Shown: piece by piece, positions 1 through 8,873 of the stretch
Layout of the letters: each line of letters begins with the position of its first letter
Position numbering within the stretch: position 1 is the first letter of the stretch
NCBI GenBank assembly: GCA_027486655.1
Contig: JAIXOR010000068.1
Coordinates: 1-34,874 of the forward strand
DNA length: 34,874 nt
From: Verrucomicrobiaceae bacterium
Lineage (GTDB): Bacteria; Verrucomicrobiota; Verrucomicrobiia; Verrucomicrobiales; Akkermansiaceae
Direction of reading: 5' to 3'
Notes under the pieces: model-generated
The model's database searches: none
What the model was told of the DNA's origin: nothing
What the model saw: only the letters and a program-made list of their open reading frames with translations
Translations under genes and position numbers: made by a program

Positions 1-1
1 G

Positions 2-964
2 AAGTTCCGCACCTTCATGCGCATGCAGGAAAACTTCTCCGGCTGCCGCGTGCTTTCCTACTGCGTGATGTCCAACCACTTCCACCTCCTCCTCGAAGTG
101 CCCCCCATGCCCGAGGGCGGCATCTCCGACGAGGAACTGCTGAAACGCCTCTCCGCCACCAATACCGAAGCCTTTGTCGCCGAGGTGGCCAAGGAACTCG
201 CCGAGGCGCGTTCCTCCGGTCGCGAGGCCGCGATTTCCGCCATCCATGCGCGCTTCACCTACCGCATGCACAACCTCTCCGAGTTCATGAAAACCCTGCT
301 CCAGCGCTTCACCCGCTGGTTCAACCGCACGCACGACCGCAGCGGCACCTTGTGGGAAGAGCGCTACAAAAGCGTCATCGTCGAGGACGGCATCGCGGCG
401 AGGACGATGGCTGCCTACATCGACCTTAACCCGGTGCGAGCCGGTATCGTCAGCGATCCGGCCGAGTATCGCTGGAGCAGCTATGGTGAGGCCGTGGGCG
501 GTGGGGCAAAGGGCAACGGAAAAAAGGCACGCGAAGGCCTGGTCCGAGCGTGCATGAGCCACCACGGGGCCGGTTTTGAAGCCGAGAAATGGAAGGAAGT
601 TTCGCGGATCTATCGACGTGCCCTCGGATTGGCCCTCGGCCGGAAAAGCGGCAACGCGCAGGTGGAAAAAGTCACGACCGACAAACCTGTTAGACCCCCC
701 ATGAACAGCGCCGAAGCCCTCGAAGCCAAGGACAACGGCACGTTACTGCCCGACCTTGGCCTTGCAGCCATGCTGCGGCGACGGGTGAGGTATTTCACCG
801 ACGGCGCGGTGATCGGCAGCCGCGGGTTTGTGAACGAAGTATTCGTCGCCTCACGCCACCGCTTCTCCCCAAAGCGCAAGGACGGCGCAAGACGGATGAA
901 GGGGGCCGGTCGCGAAGCGGCGGGGGTTCTGTGGAGCGCGAGGGATTTGCGGGTGCGGGTGTGA
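2..964 (+). CDS. REP-associated tyrosine transposase (RAYT / Y1_Tnp), 5' end outside window
   Basis: This is an HUH-superfamily single-strand DNA transposase of the IS200-like, REP-associated kind. Such proteins usually act on short palindromic repeats and are often domesticated. The reading frame is already open at base 2, and an internal ATG lies at 17, so the true start is probably upstream of the window. Counting from that ATG, the metal-binding HxH is H21/H23 in NHFHLLLEVP. A basic segment around residues 90-120 (KTLLQRFTRWFN, then GTLWEERYKS) precedes the candidate catalytic tyrosine Y134 in AAYIDLNPVRAG. The tail after about residue 200 is poorly conserved and basic. No IS ends or target duplication are visible at the 3' side. 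A palindrome near 24.9 kb is a possible but untested substrate. The family call is confident; present activity is unknown. Confidence 0.85.
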   Translation, partial: KFRTFMRMQENFSGCRVLSYCVMSNHFHLLLEVPPMPEGGISDEELLKRLSATNTEAFVAEVAKELAEARSSGREAAISAIHARFTYRMHNLSEFMKTLLQRFTRWFNRTHDRSGTLWEERYKSVIVEDGIAARTMAAYIDLNPVRAGIVSDPAEYRWSSYGEAVGGGAKGNGKKAREGLVRACMSHHGAGFEAEKWKEVSRIYRRALGLALGRKSGNAQVEKVTTDKPVRPPMNSAEALEAKDNGTLLPDLGLAAMLRRRVRYFTDGAVIGSRGFVNEVFVASRHRFSPKRKDGARRMKGAGREAAGVLWSARDLRVRV

Positions 965-1051
965 AGGCAAGGCCAGATCTCGCGGATCTTTTGGATTCGT
1001 GGGATTTGCGGTTGAATTTTCCGCGCCCGGCCTTTCGATCGAGGGGGATAG

Positions 1052-2608
1052 ATGAACAAGCCGGATTTCAGGATCAAGTTGCGCGAGGTGCCTCATGAGC
1101 CCGGGGTCTACCTGATGAAGGACCGCTTGGGATCGATCATTTATGTGGGCAAGGCGCGTGATCTGAGGAAGAGGATGTCTTCGTATTTCATCGCCTCCCA
1201 GAAGATGCGGGCGAGTGTCAAGACGAGGGCCCTGATCGACTCGATCCACGACTTTGAGTTTCATACGGTGCGCAATGAAGAGGAATCGCTTCTTCTGGAA
1301 GGCAAGCTGATCAAGGATTACCGCCCGCGTTACAATGTGGCGTTCCGCGACGACAAGCGGTTCCTGCTGGTGAAGCTGAGGATGAGCGATCCGTGGCCCA
1401 GATTTTCGACGACCAGGCTCAAGAAGGAGGATGGATCGCGGTATTTCGGGCCGTTTCCGCATTCCGGGGCCTTGCGCGAGACGCTGGATTGGTTGAACCG
1501 CGGTTGTGGTTTGCGGGTTTGCAGGTCGGCGGCACCTGACGAGCAGGATTATCGCCATTGCAATGCGGACATCATCCGCAACTGCACTGCGCCTTGTGTG
1601 GGGAGGATCAGCCGGGAGGCGTATCTGGAGAAGGTGGAGGAGGCGTGCAGGATTCTGGAAGGGAAGGGTCGGCGGGATTTGTTAGATGGCCTGCGGGACG
1701 AGATGGCGAAGGCAGCCGCGGATCTGGATTTCGAGAAGGCTGCGACCTTGCGGGACGTGTTGCAGAATCTGGAGAAGACGCTGTCGCCGACGCGTCAGTT
1801 CAGCCGGGGGAGGGGTGTTCCGACCACGGTGAGGCCGGCGGAGGATCTGGCGGAGTTGGCGGAGGAGCTTGGATTGGGCACGCCGCCGCGGGTGATGGAG
1901 TGTTTTGACATTTCCAACGTTTCCTCCAACCACATTGTGGCCTCGATGGTGAGGTTCACCAACGGCCAGCCGGACAACCAGAATTACCGTCGGTATCGGA
2001 TTCGCACGGTGGAGGGTCAGGATGACTTCGCATCGATGGCGGAGGTGATCCGCCGGAGGTATTCGCGGATTCTGATGGAGAATGCGGGCGGGGCGGCCGA
2101 TGCGGAGGTTTCCCAAGAGGGCATGTTGGACCAGCAGCGGCGGCTGGCGAGGGAGGGTCGGGCGAAGATCGTGCTTCCGGATCTGGTGATCGTGGATGGA
2201 GGCAAGGGCCAGCTGGGCATGGCGGTGAGGGAGCTGAGGGCGCTGGGTCTTCACGAGCTGCCTGTCATCGGGCTGGCGAAGCAGCGCGAGGAGGTTTTCC
2301 TTCCGGGGAGGAGCGAGCCGGTTCTCATTCCGCATGACCGCGGTGCTCTCAAGCTTCTGCAGCGCATCCGCGACGAGGCGCACCGGTTTGCGAACGGATA
2401 CAATGCGTTGCTTTACCGCAGGCGGATGAAAGAGAGCCTGTTGGACGAGTGCCCGGGCATGTCTCCCAACAAAAAGCGGATACTGTTAGAAAAGTTCGGC
2501 AGCGTTTCAAGGCTGCGTGGTGCGGGTGTGGACGAGATCGCCGGGTTGCCCGGCATTTCCAAGAAATCGGCCGAGGCGATTCTGGATTTCCTGAACCGGG
2601 GTGCCTGA
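1052..2608 (+). CDS. uvrC: UvrABC system protein C (excinuclease subunit)
   Basis: UvrC makes the dual incisions in nucleotide excision repair after UvrB has loaded on damage. The order of domains is complete. A GIY-YIG nuclease starts the protein (GVY at 18-20, YVG at 31-33). A cysteine cluster follows (C157, C170, C178, C182) that matches the spacing of the Fe-S site described for UvrC. The UVR motif lies at about 209-243. The RNase H-like nuclease has D286 in CFDIS, D382 in VDGGKGQ and H444 in RDEAHRF, and tandem helix-hairpin-helix motifs end the protein at about 455-515. At 518 residues it is shorter than the roughly 600 of the E. coli protein, yet no domain is missing. The usual DISH motif reads DISN. 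A purine-rich GAGGGGG precedes the ATG. It converges with the next gene, with 5 bp between the stops. Confidence 0.97.
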   Translation: MNKPDFRIKLREVPHEPGVYLMKDRLGSIIYVGKARDLRKRMSSYFIASQKMRASVKTRALIDSIHDFEFHTVRNEEESLLLEGKLIKDYRPRYNVAFRDDKRFLLVKLRMSDPWPRFSTTRLKKEDGSRYFGPFPHSGALRETLDWLNRGCGLRVCRSAAPDEQDYRHCNADIIRNCTAPCVGRISREAYLEKVEEACRILEGKGRRDLLDGLRDEMAKAAADLDFEKAATLRDVLQNLEKTLSPTRQFSRGRGVPTTVRPAEDLAELAEELGLGTPPRVMECFDISNVSSNHIVASMVRFTNGQPDNQNYRRYRIRTVEGQDDFASMAEVIRRRYSRILMENAGGAADAEVSQEGMLDQQRRLAREGRAKIVLPDLVIVDGGKGQLGMAVRELRALGLHELPVIGLAKQREEVFLPGRSEPVLIPHDRGALKLLQRIRDEAHRFANGYNALLYRRRMKESLLDECPGMSPNKKRILLEKFGSVSRLRGAGVDEIAGLPGISKKSAEAILDFLNRGA

Positions 2609-2613
2609 GATCC

Positions 2614-3885
2614 TTACTGGCCGCTGAGTCTACGGTTGATCCGCTCGACGACCGAGGGTGGGAGTGTGTTGTTCTGCATCCATGCGGTGGCGGCGTCTCG
2701 ATCGCGCTCGATCCAGGCTTCCATGGTGCGGCGGTACATTTGCTCGCGGTCGCGTTCGTTGCCGATGCGTGCGATTTGGTTGACGGCGGTGTTTGGATCG
2801 TTTCCGAACGAGTGCCAGATGAAATTCTGGACGACGCGGTCGGTGACGTCGTTGGAGAAGCGGTCCATCATGGAGACGGCGGCCTGAGGGTCCCTGACGG
2901 CGGTGCTGGTGACGAGGCCGCGGAGGGCGTTGCTGCGGTTTTCTCCGGCGGGGAGGGCGGCCATCGAGTTGAGGGCGGCGTTTGGGTCCTTTTCCGCCCA
3001 AGCGCTGTAGACATCGTCCATGCGGCGTTGGGTGGCTTCGCCGGGGTTGGCGAGGAGCCATGAGGCGGTGCCGGCTGGGTCGTTTTCGGCGAGTTTATCG
3101 GCGACGCGCATGATGGCGCCGTTGCGCAGGGCGTCATCGGTGATGGCATCGACCCAGGTCCGGGTGGCGTCGCCGCCCTTGGCGAGCAGGTGGGGAAGGA
3201 AGGCATCGAGGGCCTCGCCGCGTTCGGTGCTGCGGGGCATGCTGGTGAGCAGCTGGGTGGCGCGCATCGGGTCTGATGCGGCGATGCTGCGGATGATGCC
3301 TGCGTAGAAGGGATTGGCGCCTTCCTCGGTGTGGTTGGACTCGGCCCAGCGGATGGCGGCGTCGGGGTCGTTGGCGGCCCAGGTGGAGAGGATGGTATTG
3401 GTGGCGAAGCTGGTGCCTGTGTTTTCCTTGGCGTAGGAGAGGGCGGCGGTGGGGTCTGCCTTGGCCCATGCGGAAAGGAGCATGGCGTATTCCCCGAAGC
3501 GGCTTTCGGTGAGGCCGAGGCTGCGGAATTTCTCCACGGCGTTCTCGAAGTCACCGGGTCCGAGTTGGTCGATGAAGGCGAGCATCGAACGGCTGCGGTC
3601 GAGGGCGTCCTCGCCGCGGACGATGGATTCGAGGCGTGCGGAGCGCTCCGTCTCGGATTCGGAAGTCTTGCGGGTGGCGCGTTCGGACCGGATGGAGCGC
3701 TTTGAGGAATCGGCCCTGGTATCGGGGGAGGTGGTGCTGGATCCGCGGGTATCTCTGGATGAGGTGGTATTTCCCGCTTCATCCTGGCGCTGTGTGGCTG
3801 GAGATGAGGAGATGCGGCCTGCCATGAAGCCGCCGGCTCCGATCACGATCACGGCGGCGAGGGTCGTCAGGGATTTGGCTTTCAT
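2614..3885 (-). CDS. secreted or membrane-anchored W-x3-DP-x-AA repeat protein
   Basis: Function unknown. The 423-residue protein starts with a basic and hydrophobic segment (about residues 4-23) that should act as a signal peptide or membrane anchor. A long charged and Ser/Thr-rich linker runs to about residue 90. The rest is roughly nine degenerate repeats of 30-37 residues with the core W-x3-DP-x-AA-x2-W. Examples are AWAKADPTAALSYA, TWAANDPDAAIRWA, AWAEKDPNAALNSM and AWIERDRDAATAWM. Each unit looks like two helices, so a solenoid of the HEAT/TPR type is likely. Such a fold usually binds proteins or other ligands and lacks a catalytic site. A possible sigma-70-like promoter lies just upstream at 3897-3925. 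The coding call is firm; any role is open. Confidence 0.85.
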   Translation of the reverse strand: MKAKSLTTLAAVIVIGAGGFMAGRISSSPATQRQDEAGNTTSSRDTRGSSTTSPDTRADSSKRSIRSERATRKTSESETERSARLESIVRGEDALDRSRSMLAFIDQLGPGDFENAVEKFRSLGLTESRFGEYAMLLSAWAKADPTAALSYAKENTGTSFATNTILSTWAANDPDAAIRWAESNHTEEGANPFYAGIIRSIAASDPMRATQLLTSMPRSTERGEALDAFLPHLLAKGGDATRTWVDAITDDALRNGAIMRVADKLAENDPAGTASWLLANPGEATQRRMDDVYSAWAEKDPNAALNSMAALPAGENRSNALRGLVTSTAVRDPQAAVSMMDRFSNDVTDRVVQNFIWHSFGNDPNTAVNQIARIGNERDREQMYRRTMEAWIERDRDAATAWMQNNTLPPSVVERINRRLSGQ

Positions 3886-3896
3886 GGGAACGTTGA

Positions 3897-3925
3897 AATA
3901 AAGACGCGGATGTTGCGCGAGGCAA
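3897..3925 (-). promoter_or_regulatory. candidate promoter of the repeat-protein gene
   Basis: On the minus strand TTGCCT (3920-3925) is followed by exactly 17 bases and TTTATT (3897-3902), 12 bases before the ATG at 3885. This fits a sigma-70-type promoter in otherwise GC-rich DNA. A small perfect dyad, CGACAC-C-GTGTCG at 3927-3939, abuts the -35 box and could be an operator. Both are pattern matches only. Confidence 0.35.
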
Positions 3926-3979
3926 GCGACACCGTGTCGTGAAACTGTCTGATTTTCCGTGAAACGTGGGTGTTCGTGG

Positions 3980-5641
3980 TCATTTCCATTCCAGTTCGAG
4001 CAGCGTCACGCCTTGGCGGGCGAGGTCGAAGCGGATGCGGCAGCCCGAGTCGGCCGGGGTGACCGAGGTGGCTTGGTCGATGGGTTTGAGTTTGCTGGCC
4101 TCCTCGAGTTCCTGGATCTGGGCGGTGCTGGGGTTTTGCGGGGAGCCCATGGCGAGCCAGGCGGTGAATGAGTTCGAGTGTCCTTCGTCGACGAGGGTTC
4201 TGACGACGGCAGGGCTGCCGTTTGGGGTTCCGGTGAGGTCGATATCGATGGCGGCCGGGGGGCCAGGGAGGTCGTCATCGTGGTAGTGCCAGGCGAGGAT
4301 GGTGATGCGTTTGCCGTCACGTGCGGCGAGGGCGGAGACATCGGGGCGGTTGATGACTCCGGACTTGAGCATTTCGTCGAGCGGGGTGGCGGCGTTGCTG
4401 GAGACGGGGAGGCGTTCACCGTCCATGCGCGAGAACATGCGGAAGACGTTGAGCACGGGTTTGTCGATGCCATTGGTGGCGAGGGAGCGGAATCCGGCGA
4501 AGTAGGGTTGCCCTTCGAACTCGAAAGCCCAGGTGAGTGCGCCTTCGAGGTTCACGCCGTGTTTTTCGGCGAGGTCGAGTTTGCGCGGGAAGCTGGCGGC
4601 GGTGTAGCTGGAGTACATCGTGCCATTGCGGTAGGCGAGTTGCGGGCCCTGGCAGGCCGCGCAGCCCTCGGGGTCGGACTCGCCGATGACGATGGGTTTC
4701 GAGCGTGTTTCGGGAAACTTCGCGATCACACGGAAGGCTCCGTCGATGTCGCGGAGCTGGTTGGCGATGCCCATGCGCACGCGGCCGTCGATGTGTTTGG
4801 GGCTGCCTTTGGCGTGGAATGAGATGAAGTCGAGAGGCGTTCCGGTTTCGCCGGTGGCCTTGTTGGTGCCTTGAATGCAGTGTTTCAGGAAGCTTTCAAG
4901 GAAGTCTCCGCCCTTGCCGCCGGCGAGGTCGGGTCCGCCGACTTTCGCGTTGGGAATGGCCCTGCGGACGGCGCGGATGGCGTGATCGTGGAGTTTGAAG
5001 AATTCTTCGCGGGTGCCTCGCCAGTATCCGATGTTCGGTTCGTTCCAGGTTTGCCAGTACCAGTGGAGGACTTCCTGTTCGCCGTATTTTTCCACGCAGT
5101 GCCTGGCCCATTGGTAGACGAGTTCTTCCCATTTGGCGTAGTCTTTGGGTGGGTAGGCCCAGCCGGTGTAAATTTCGTCGTATTTCGCCTTGGGTGTCCA
5201 GTGATGGCGGTAAGGTTCCGGTTTCACGGAGAGGGCCTGGGGCATGAATCCGATCTGCACGTAGGGACGCACTCCGTTTTTGCGGTAGGAATCGAAGATG
5301 CGGTCCACGATGGTCCAGTCGTAGACCGGATTTCCCTGCGGGTCCTCGGTGTAGGCGTTGGTGGAGCCCCATTTGAGGGCGTGGGTGCCTTCGCCGGTGA
5401 CCAGCAGGCTGTGAGCGCGGAAGAACACGTGGTCCTTCCTGAGATCGCCGAGGTGGCCTAACAATTCATCGCCATGTTTCATGTAGGCGTAGTTCGGCTC
5501 ATCGGCGCCGAAGAAACGCCAGATGGGCTTGAGCGGGCCTTTGGATTGGGAGGCATGGATTTCCATGCGGACGGGGAATGACTCCGCGGCGTGGGTGGAG
5601 GCGAGACCGGTGAGGGCGAGGAGCAGAAGGGAGGTGCGCAT
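3980..5641 (-). CDS. secreted glycoside hydrolase family 39-like enzyme
   Basis: This is probably an exported retaining glycosidase of the GH39 type, a family of beta-xylosidases, iduronidases and related enzymes. It has 553 residues. I chose the ATG at 5641 because it opens a clean signal peptide (MRTSLLLLALTGLASTHA, cut near residue 18); the open frame extends 59 codons upstream but that part has no signal-like sequence. The TIM-barrel hallmarks are present. WNEPN holds the likely acid/base E201 and VIGESDPEG the likely nucleophile E321, the beta-4 and beta-7 placement of clan GH-A. A C-terminal beta region from about residue 440 fits the accessory domain of the family. Substrate cannot be read from sequence. 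It lies 88 bp downstream of the PAP2-like gene and 94 bp upstream of the repeat protein, so it may be a separate unit. Confidence 0.85.
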   Translation of the reverse strand: MRTSLLLLALTGLASTHAAESFPVRMEIHASQSKGPLKPIWRFFGADEPNYAYMKHGDELLGHLGDLRKDHVFFRAHSLLVTGEGTHALKWGSTNAYTEDPQGNPVYDWTIVDRIFDSYRKNGVRPYVQIGFMPQALSVKPEPYRHHWTPKAKYDEIYTGWAYPPKDYAKWEELVYQWARHCVEKYGEQEVLHWYWQTWNEPNIGYWRGTREEFFKLHDHAIRAVRRAIPNAKVGGPDLAGGKGGDFLESFLKHCIQGTNKATGETGTPLDFISFHAKGSPKHIDGRVRMGIANQLRDIDGAFRVIAKFPETRSKPIVIGESDPEGCAACQGPQLAYRNGTMYSSYTAASFPRKLDLAEKHGVNLEGALTWAFEFEGQPYFAGFRSLATNGIDKPVLNVFRMFSRMDGERLPVSSNAATPLDEMLKSGVINRPDVSALAARDGKRITILAWHYHDDDLPGPPAAIDIDLTGTPNGSPAVVRTLVDEGHSNSFTAWLAMGSPQNPSTAQIQELEEASKLKPIDQATSVTPADSGCRIRFDLARQGVTLLELEWK

Positions 5642-5729
5642 GGATCCGGGTGGCTTGCAGTCCCTGCAGCCTGCGGTGGGTGTGCGTGTGGAATCAATCG
5701 GCAAAAAGGGGTAGAAGCGGGACCGGTTT

Positions 5730-6362
5730 TCAGCCTTTGAGCCAGGAATCCAGGTGGGGTGCGAGGCGTGCGGCCGTGTGGGCGGCGAAGCAGGCGGCGA
5801 TGGCTCCGGTGATGACATCCATGGTGTAATGGGCGCGCAGGATGAGGACGATGGCGGCTTCTGCGAGTGCGATAAGGACGACGATCAGGCCGAGCCACCA
5901 TGGAGCGATCTGGCATACGGACCATGCGGCGAGCACGGCCAGTGCGGTATGGCCGGAGAAGAAGAAGTCGTTCGCGACCTCATAGGTGACGAGGAGTGAC
6001 GGGAATCCGGGGTGGCGCCAGATGATGCCCGGGGGTGGTGGCAGCGTGCAGCAGAGTTGGGAAAGCTGGCGCAGGGAGAAAACGATGAGCATGCCGAGGA
6101 AGGGGGCGAAGCTGCGGCCGAAGACGGAGAGGGCGACGAGGGAGAGCCCGAGCACGTCGATGCCGAGCGAGCTTGCGATGAGGGCGCGGTTCGCGGCCTG
6201 TGGATTGCGGTGGAAGTAGCGATGCAGTTTGCGGGTGATGCGGTGGGACGCGTCACCGATGAGGCGGGTCCCGCCGGGTTTGGAGCCGATGAGTTTCTGC
6301 GTCCAGAACCAGGCGACCAGCGCCGCAGCGATGATGCCTGCGCGGGCGAGAATGTCGTTCAT
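5730..6362 (-). CDS. PAP2_C / sphingomyelin-synthase-like membrane enzyme
   Basis: This 210-residue polytopic membrane protein carries the motif set of the sphingomyelin synthase branch of the PAP2 superfamily. A segment resembling the SMS D2 motif runs RQL...CCTLPPPPG (98-112). It is followed by FFFSGHTALAVL with H138, then RAHYTMDVITG with H179 and D183, the likely catalytic His-His-Asp triad. Enzymes of this branch move phospho-head groups between lipids or hydrolyse phospholipids. About six membrane segments can be seen. The ATG overlaps the stop of the upstream acyltransferase by 4 bp (ATGA), so the two are probably translationally coupled. Substrate and donor are unknown. A simple lipid phosphatase is the alternative, but the LPxPG segment favours the SMS-like group. 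Confidence 0.8.
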   Translation of the reverse strand: MNDILARAGIIAAALVAWFWTQKLIGSKPGGTRLIGDASHRITRKLHRYFHRNPQAANRALIASSLGIDVLGLSLVALSVFGRSFAPFLGMLIVFSLRQLSQLCCTLPPPPGIIWRHPGFPSLLVTYEVANDFFFSGHTALAVLAAWSVCQIAPWWLGLIVVLIALAEAAIVLILRAHYTMDVITGAIAACFAAHTAARLAPHLDSWLKG

Positions 6363-7570
6363 TCGAGGTGGGTGCCGGTGGCTTGTTTGCGGCGGAGGGA
6401 CCGGGTTTCCAGCAGCATGCGTTCGAGGGATTTGCGAATCTCCCGGGTGACGGGGTCGGCGTCCGGGGTTTTCGTGCGAGCTGCCGGGACCTCGATGGCA
6501 TCGCCCACGGTGAGGATGGCGCGGATCGGGAAATGGGGTCTGGCGATGTCTGTTAGATCCTCCTCGTATCGTTCCACGGTTTCGAGCACGCGCTCTGGCG
6601 TGAGATCCTCGAAGTAATCGCCGGGGTATCCGTCCAGTTGTTGGACCAGATAGAGATCCGAAAGCCTGCGCCAGCGGGAGGAGCGTTCCTCCTCGCTGAG
6701 GTCGCCGTTGACGAGGTCCGGCAGGATGGCGGCGCGGAGACGTTTGATGCGTGTGACCGCGTCTCCATCGTGGCGGCTGCCGGCCCACTCGTCCTCCATC
6801 GGGGAGAGGAGATGGTTTTGAAGATGATTCAGACGATCGGCGAGATGGCCGCTGCGGGTTTGGCCGAGGTGTTCCAGTTCCTTGAGGGCGAGCAGGGCCT
6901 CGCCGGTTCTGGCGATGCGTTCGCGCAGGCCGAGGTGCGATTGAGGCTGCCAGGTGAGGCGGCGTTCGATGTCCTCGACGACGGGCAGCACGGTATCGTG
7001 GAGGTTTCCTTCGAAAAAGTAGCGGATGAAAACCGGGTGGATCACGACATTTCCCTGTTTGCGCTGTTTGGCGGCGGCGCGTGCGATGAAGGACGGCCCG
7101 TCCATCAGGTTGGCGAGGCGGTCGTTGCAGCGGGTGATGACGCCTTCGGGGAAAATCACGAGCGGGTGTGTTCCATCCGACACGAGGTTGACCGCGCATT
7201 TCAGCGATTCGCGGTCCATGCCCTCGCGATAGACGCTGAAGCCGCCGAGGCGGGGCAGCATGAAGTGTTGCATGCGGCTCTGCATGAACACGTGCCAGCT
7301 CGCGATGATGTGGAAGGGCCGGTGTGCGGCGGCGGCGAGCGAGTCCATGACCATCGGATCGCAGGGGCGGCAGTGGTTGGGTGCGAGGATGATGCCGTGG
7401 CCGGCCTCGATCGAAGCACGGAGCTTCTCCACGCCGAGGCATTCGACGCCGGTGATCCCGTATTCCCTGCGGAGTTGGCGTGGCAGGATTTTTCGGACGC
7501 CCCAATGCCAGAACCGGCTGTAGCGCGGAGGGATGAATCGGTAGGGCAGATCGATGACGACGCGTTGCAT
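6359..7570 (-). CDS. PlsC-like phospholipid/glycerolipid acyltransferase
   Basis: This is a membrane-associated lysophospholipid or glycerol-phosphate acyltransferase (LPLAT superfamily). The catalytic NHxxxxD motif is N65-H66...D71 (NHCRPCD), a glycine-rich YREG block lies at 114-117, and FPEG, a substrate-binding motif, at 140-143. At 403 residues it is longer than typical PlsC (about 240). The C-terminal 180 residues are charged and mostly helical with no domain I recognise. The gene follows an LplT-like transporter by only 7 bp, an association that in E. coli LplT-Aas serves import and re-acylation of lysophospholipids. The ATG at 7570 lacks a Shine-Dalgarno sequence. The acyl acceptor is not determinable. 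Confidence 0.88.
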   Translation of the reverse strand: MQRVVIDLPYRFIPPRYSRFWHWGVRKILPRQLRREYGITGVECLGVEKLRASIEAGHGIILAPNHCRPCDPMVMDSLAAAAHRPFHIIASWHVFMQSRMQHFMLPRLGGFSVYREGMDRESLKCAVNLVSDGTHPLVIFPEGVITRCNDRLANLMDGPSFIARAAAKQRKQGNVVIHPVFIRYFFEGNLHDTVLPVVEDIERRLTWQPQSHLGLRERIARTGEALLALKELEHLGQTRSGHLADRLNHLQNHLLSPMEDEWAGSRHDGDAVTRIKRLRAAILPDLVNGDLSEEERSSRWRRLSDLYLVQQLDGYPGDYFEDLTPERVLETVERYEEDLTDIARPHFPIRAILTVGDAIEVPAARTKTPDADPVTREIRKSLERMLLETRSLRRKQATGTHLE

Positions 7571-7577
7571 GGGGGTC

Positions 7578-8861
7578 TCAGGTTTCCGGGTCTTCCGGGG
7601 CTTGCGTTGCTCCGGGGAGCCAGCGGCCGATCATCCCGGCGATGGCCTGCGGACGTGACCAGGTGACGAACACGCCGGCGAGTGCGGCGATGGCACCGCA
7701 GACCCAGAAAATCCGCCCGTATCCGAGCTGTGCCTGTCCGGAAAGGAGGCCTTGGGTGACAGCGGCGGCGGCGATGCCGACCCATGAGAGCCAGCTTGCC
7801 GCGCCCTGGACCGCGCCTTTGGTTTGCGGGGACGGCCGGTGCTGGAGCACGGAAACGACGGGCACGATGAACAACCCGCCGCCAAGGCCTAACAGGAACA
7901 GGGCTGCGGTGAACGCGGGCTTCGGGATCTCCGGCCAGCCCATGGCCAAGGCAGCCATGGCCATGAGTCCCGCGCCGGGTGGAATGAGGCCGTATTCGAT
8001 GCGGCCGCGCGAGAGCCTGCCAGCGGCCATGCTTCCGGCGCCGATGCCCAGGCTGAGGGCGGCCTGCAGCCATGCCTGTTCGGTGGGTTTGAGGTGGAAC
8101 ACCTTCTGGGCGTAGAGTGCGAGGTTGATTTGAACGAGCGTGGCGACAAAGAAGAACGCGGTGTTTCCCCAGTTCGCGCGCCAGAGATCGCGATCCTGTT
8201 TCATGATGCGCAGGTGGCTGAGGATCTCAGCGGGGATGTTGAAGTTGGGTTTTCTCGCCGGATCGGCAGCGGGCACCCTGGCGATCCCGAGGCTGGCGAT
8301 CAGGCCGGCGGCGGCGAGGGCGGCGAGCAGGAGGCCGGACCAGTGTTCGCGGTGGATGAGGGATTCCGCGAGCCAGCCGCCGGCGAAGGTGCCCAGGATG
8401 ATGCCGATGAAGGTGAGCAGTTCGAGCAGGCCGTTGCCGGAGGAGAGTTTCGAAACCGGGAGCACCTCGGGCATGATTCCGTATTTGGCCGGGGCGAAGA
8501 CGGTGCTGTGGACACCCATCAGGCAGATTGCGGCGAGCTGCAGCGGACGGTTTTCCAAGCCCAGCGCGAGAGCGGCGAAGAGCATGATGGCCACCTCCGC
8601 GGCTTTCACGCCGATCATGACGGAGCGTTTGCTGTAGCGATCCGCCATCCAGCCGCCGATGGTGGAGAAGATGAGGAAGGGCACGGCGAAGAGCAGCGAC
8701 GCGTGCGAGGCGAAGCCGTCCTTTTCGGCATCGCTCAAGGTGGCGGAGGCCAGCACGGGGAAGATGACCAGCCAGCGCAGGGCATTGTCGGAGAAGGCAC
8801 CCTGGAACTGGGTGAACATCAGGTTCCAGAAGCCGCGCGGCCAAGGGGTTTGTTGATTCAT
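7578..8861 (-). CDS. LplT-like MFS transporter (probable lysophospholipid flippase)
   Basis: This 427-residue protein has about twelve hydrophobic segments in the major facilitator pattern. Its N-terminus has the LplT-type sequence FQGAFSDNALRW (about residues 19-30), and the TM2-TM3 loop reads GGWMADRYSKRS, the MFS signature. A second block, FAPAKYGIMPEVLP near residue 120, is also typical of the LplT group. Homologues flip lysophospholipids to the inner leaflet for re-acylation, which fits the acyltransferase that starts 7 bp downstream. It follows the unknown membrane protein by 12 bp. The assignment to the LplT branch is by motif and context; other substrates remain possible. Confidence 0.85.
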   Translation of the reverse strand: MNQQTPWPRGFWNLMFTQFQGAFSDNALRWLVIFPVLASATLSDAEKDGFASHASLLFAVPFLIFSTIGGWMADRYSKRSVMIGVKAAEVAIMLFAALALGLENRPLQLAAICLMGVHSTVFAPAKYGIMPEVLPVSKLSSGNGLLELLTFIGIILGTFAGGWLAESLIHREHWSGLLLAALAAAGLIASLGIARVPAADPARKPNFNIPAEILSHLRIMKQDRDLWRANWGNTAFFFVATLVQINLALYAQKVFHLKPTEQAWLQAALSLGIGAGSMAAGRLSRGRIEYGLIPPGAGLMAMAALAMGWPEIPKPAFTAALFLLGLGGGLFIVPVVSVLQHRPSPQTKGAVQGAASWLSWVGIAAAAVTQGLLSGQAQLGYGRIFWVCGAIAALAGVFVTWSRPQAIAGMIGRWLPGATQAPEDPET

Positions 8862-8873
8862 GGCGATGGTTTG

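Noticed and set aside
2..964. Complete insertion sequence
   Set aside because: No inverted ends or target duplication are seen on the right, and the left end is outside the window. RAYT genes are commonly single copy and not flanked by IS ends.
2449..3063. Plus-strand open frame overlapping the end of uvrC
   Set aside because: It reads antisense through the repeat protein and out of frame with uvrC, and shows no domain.
6363..7505. Long open frame that would add about 380 residues to the front of the PAP2-like protein
   Set aside because: It runs through the acyltransferase gene in another frame and is arginine/proline-rich, as expected of a shadow in GC-rich DNA. The PAP2 protein has its own ATG at 6362 coupled to the acyltransferase stop.
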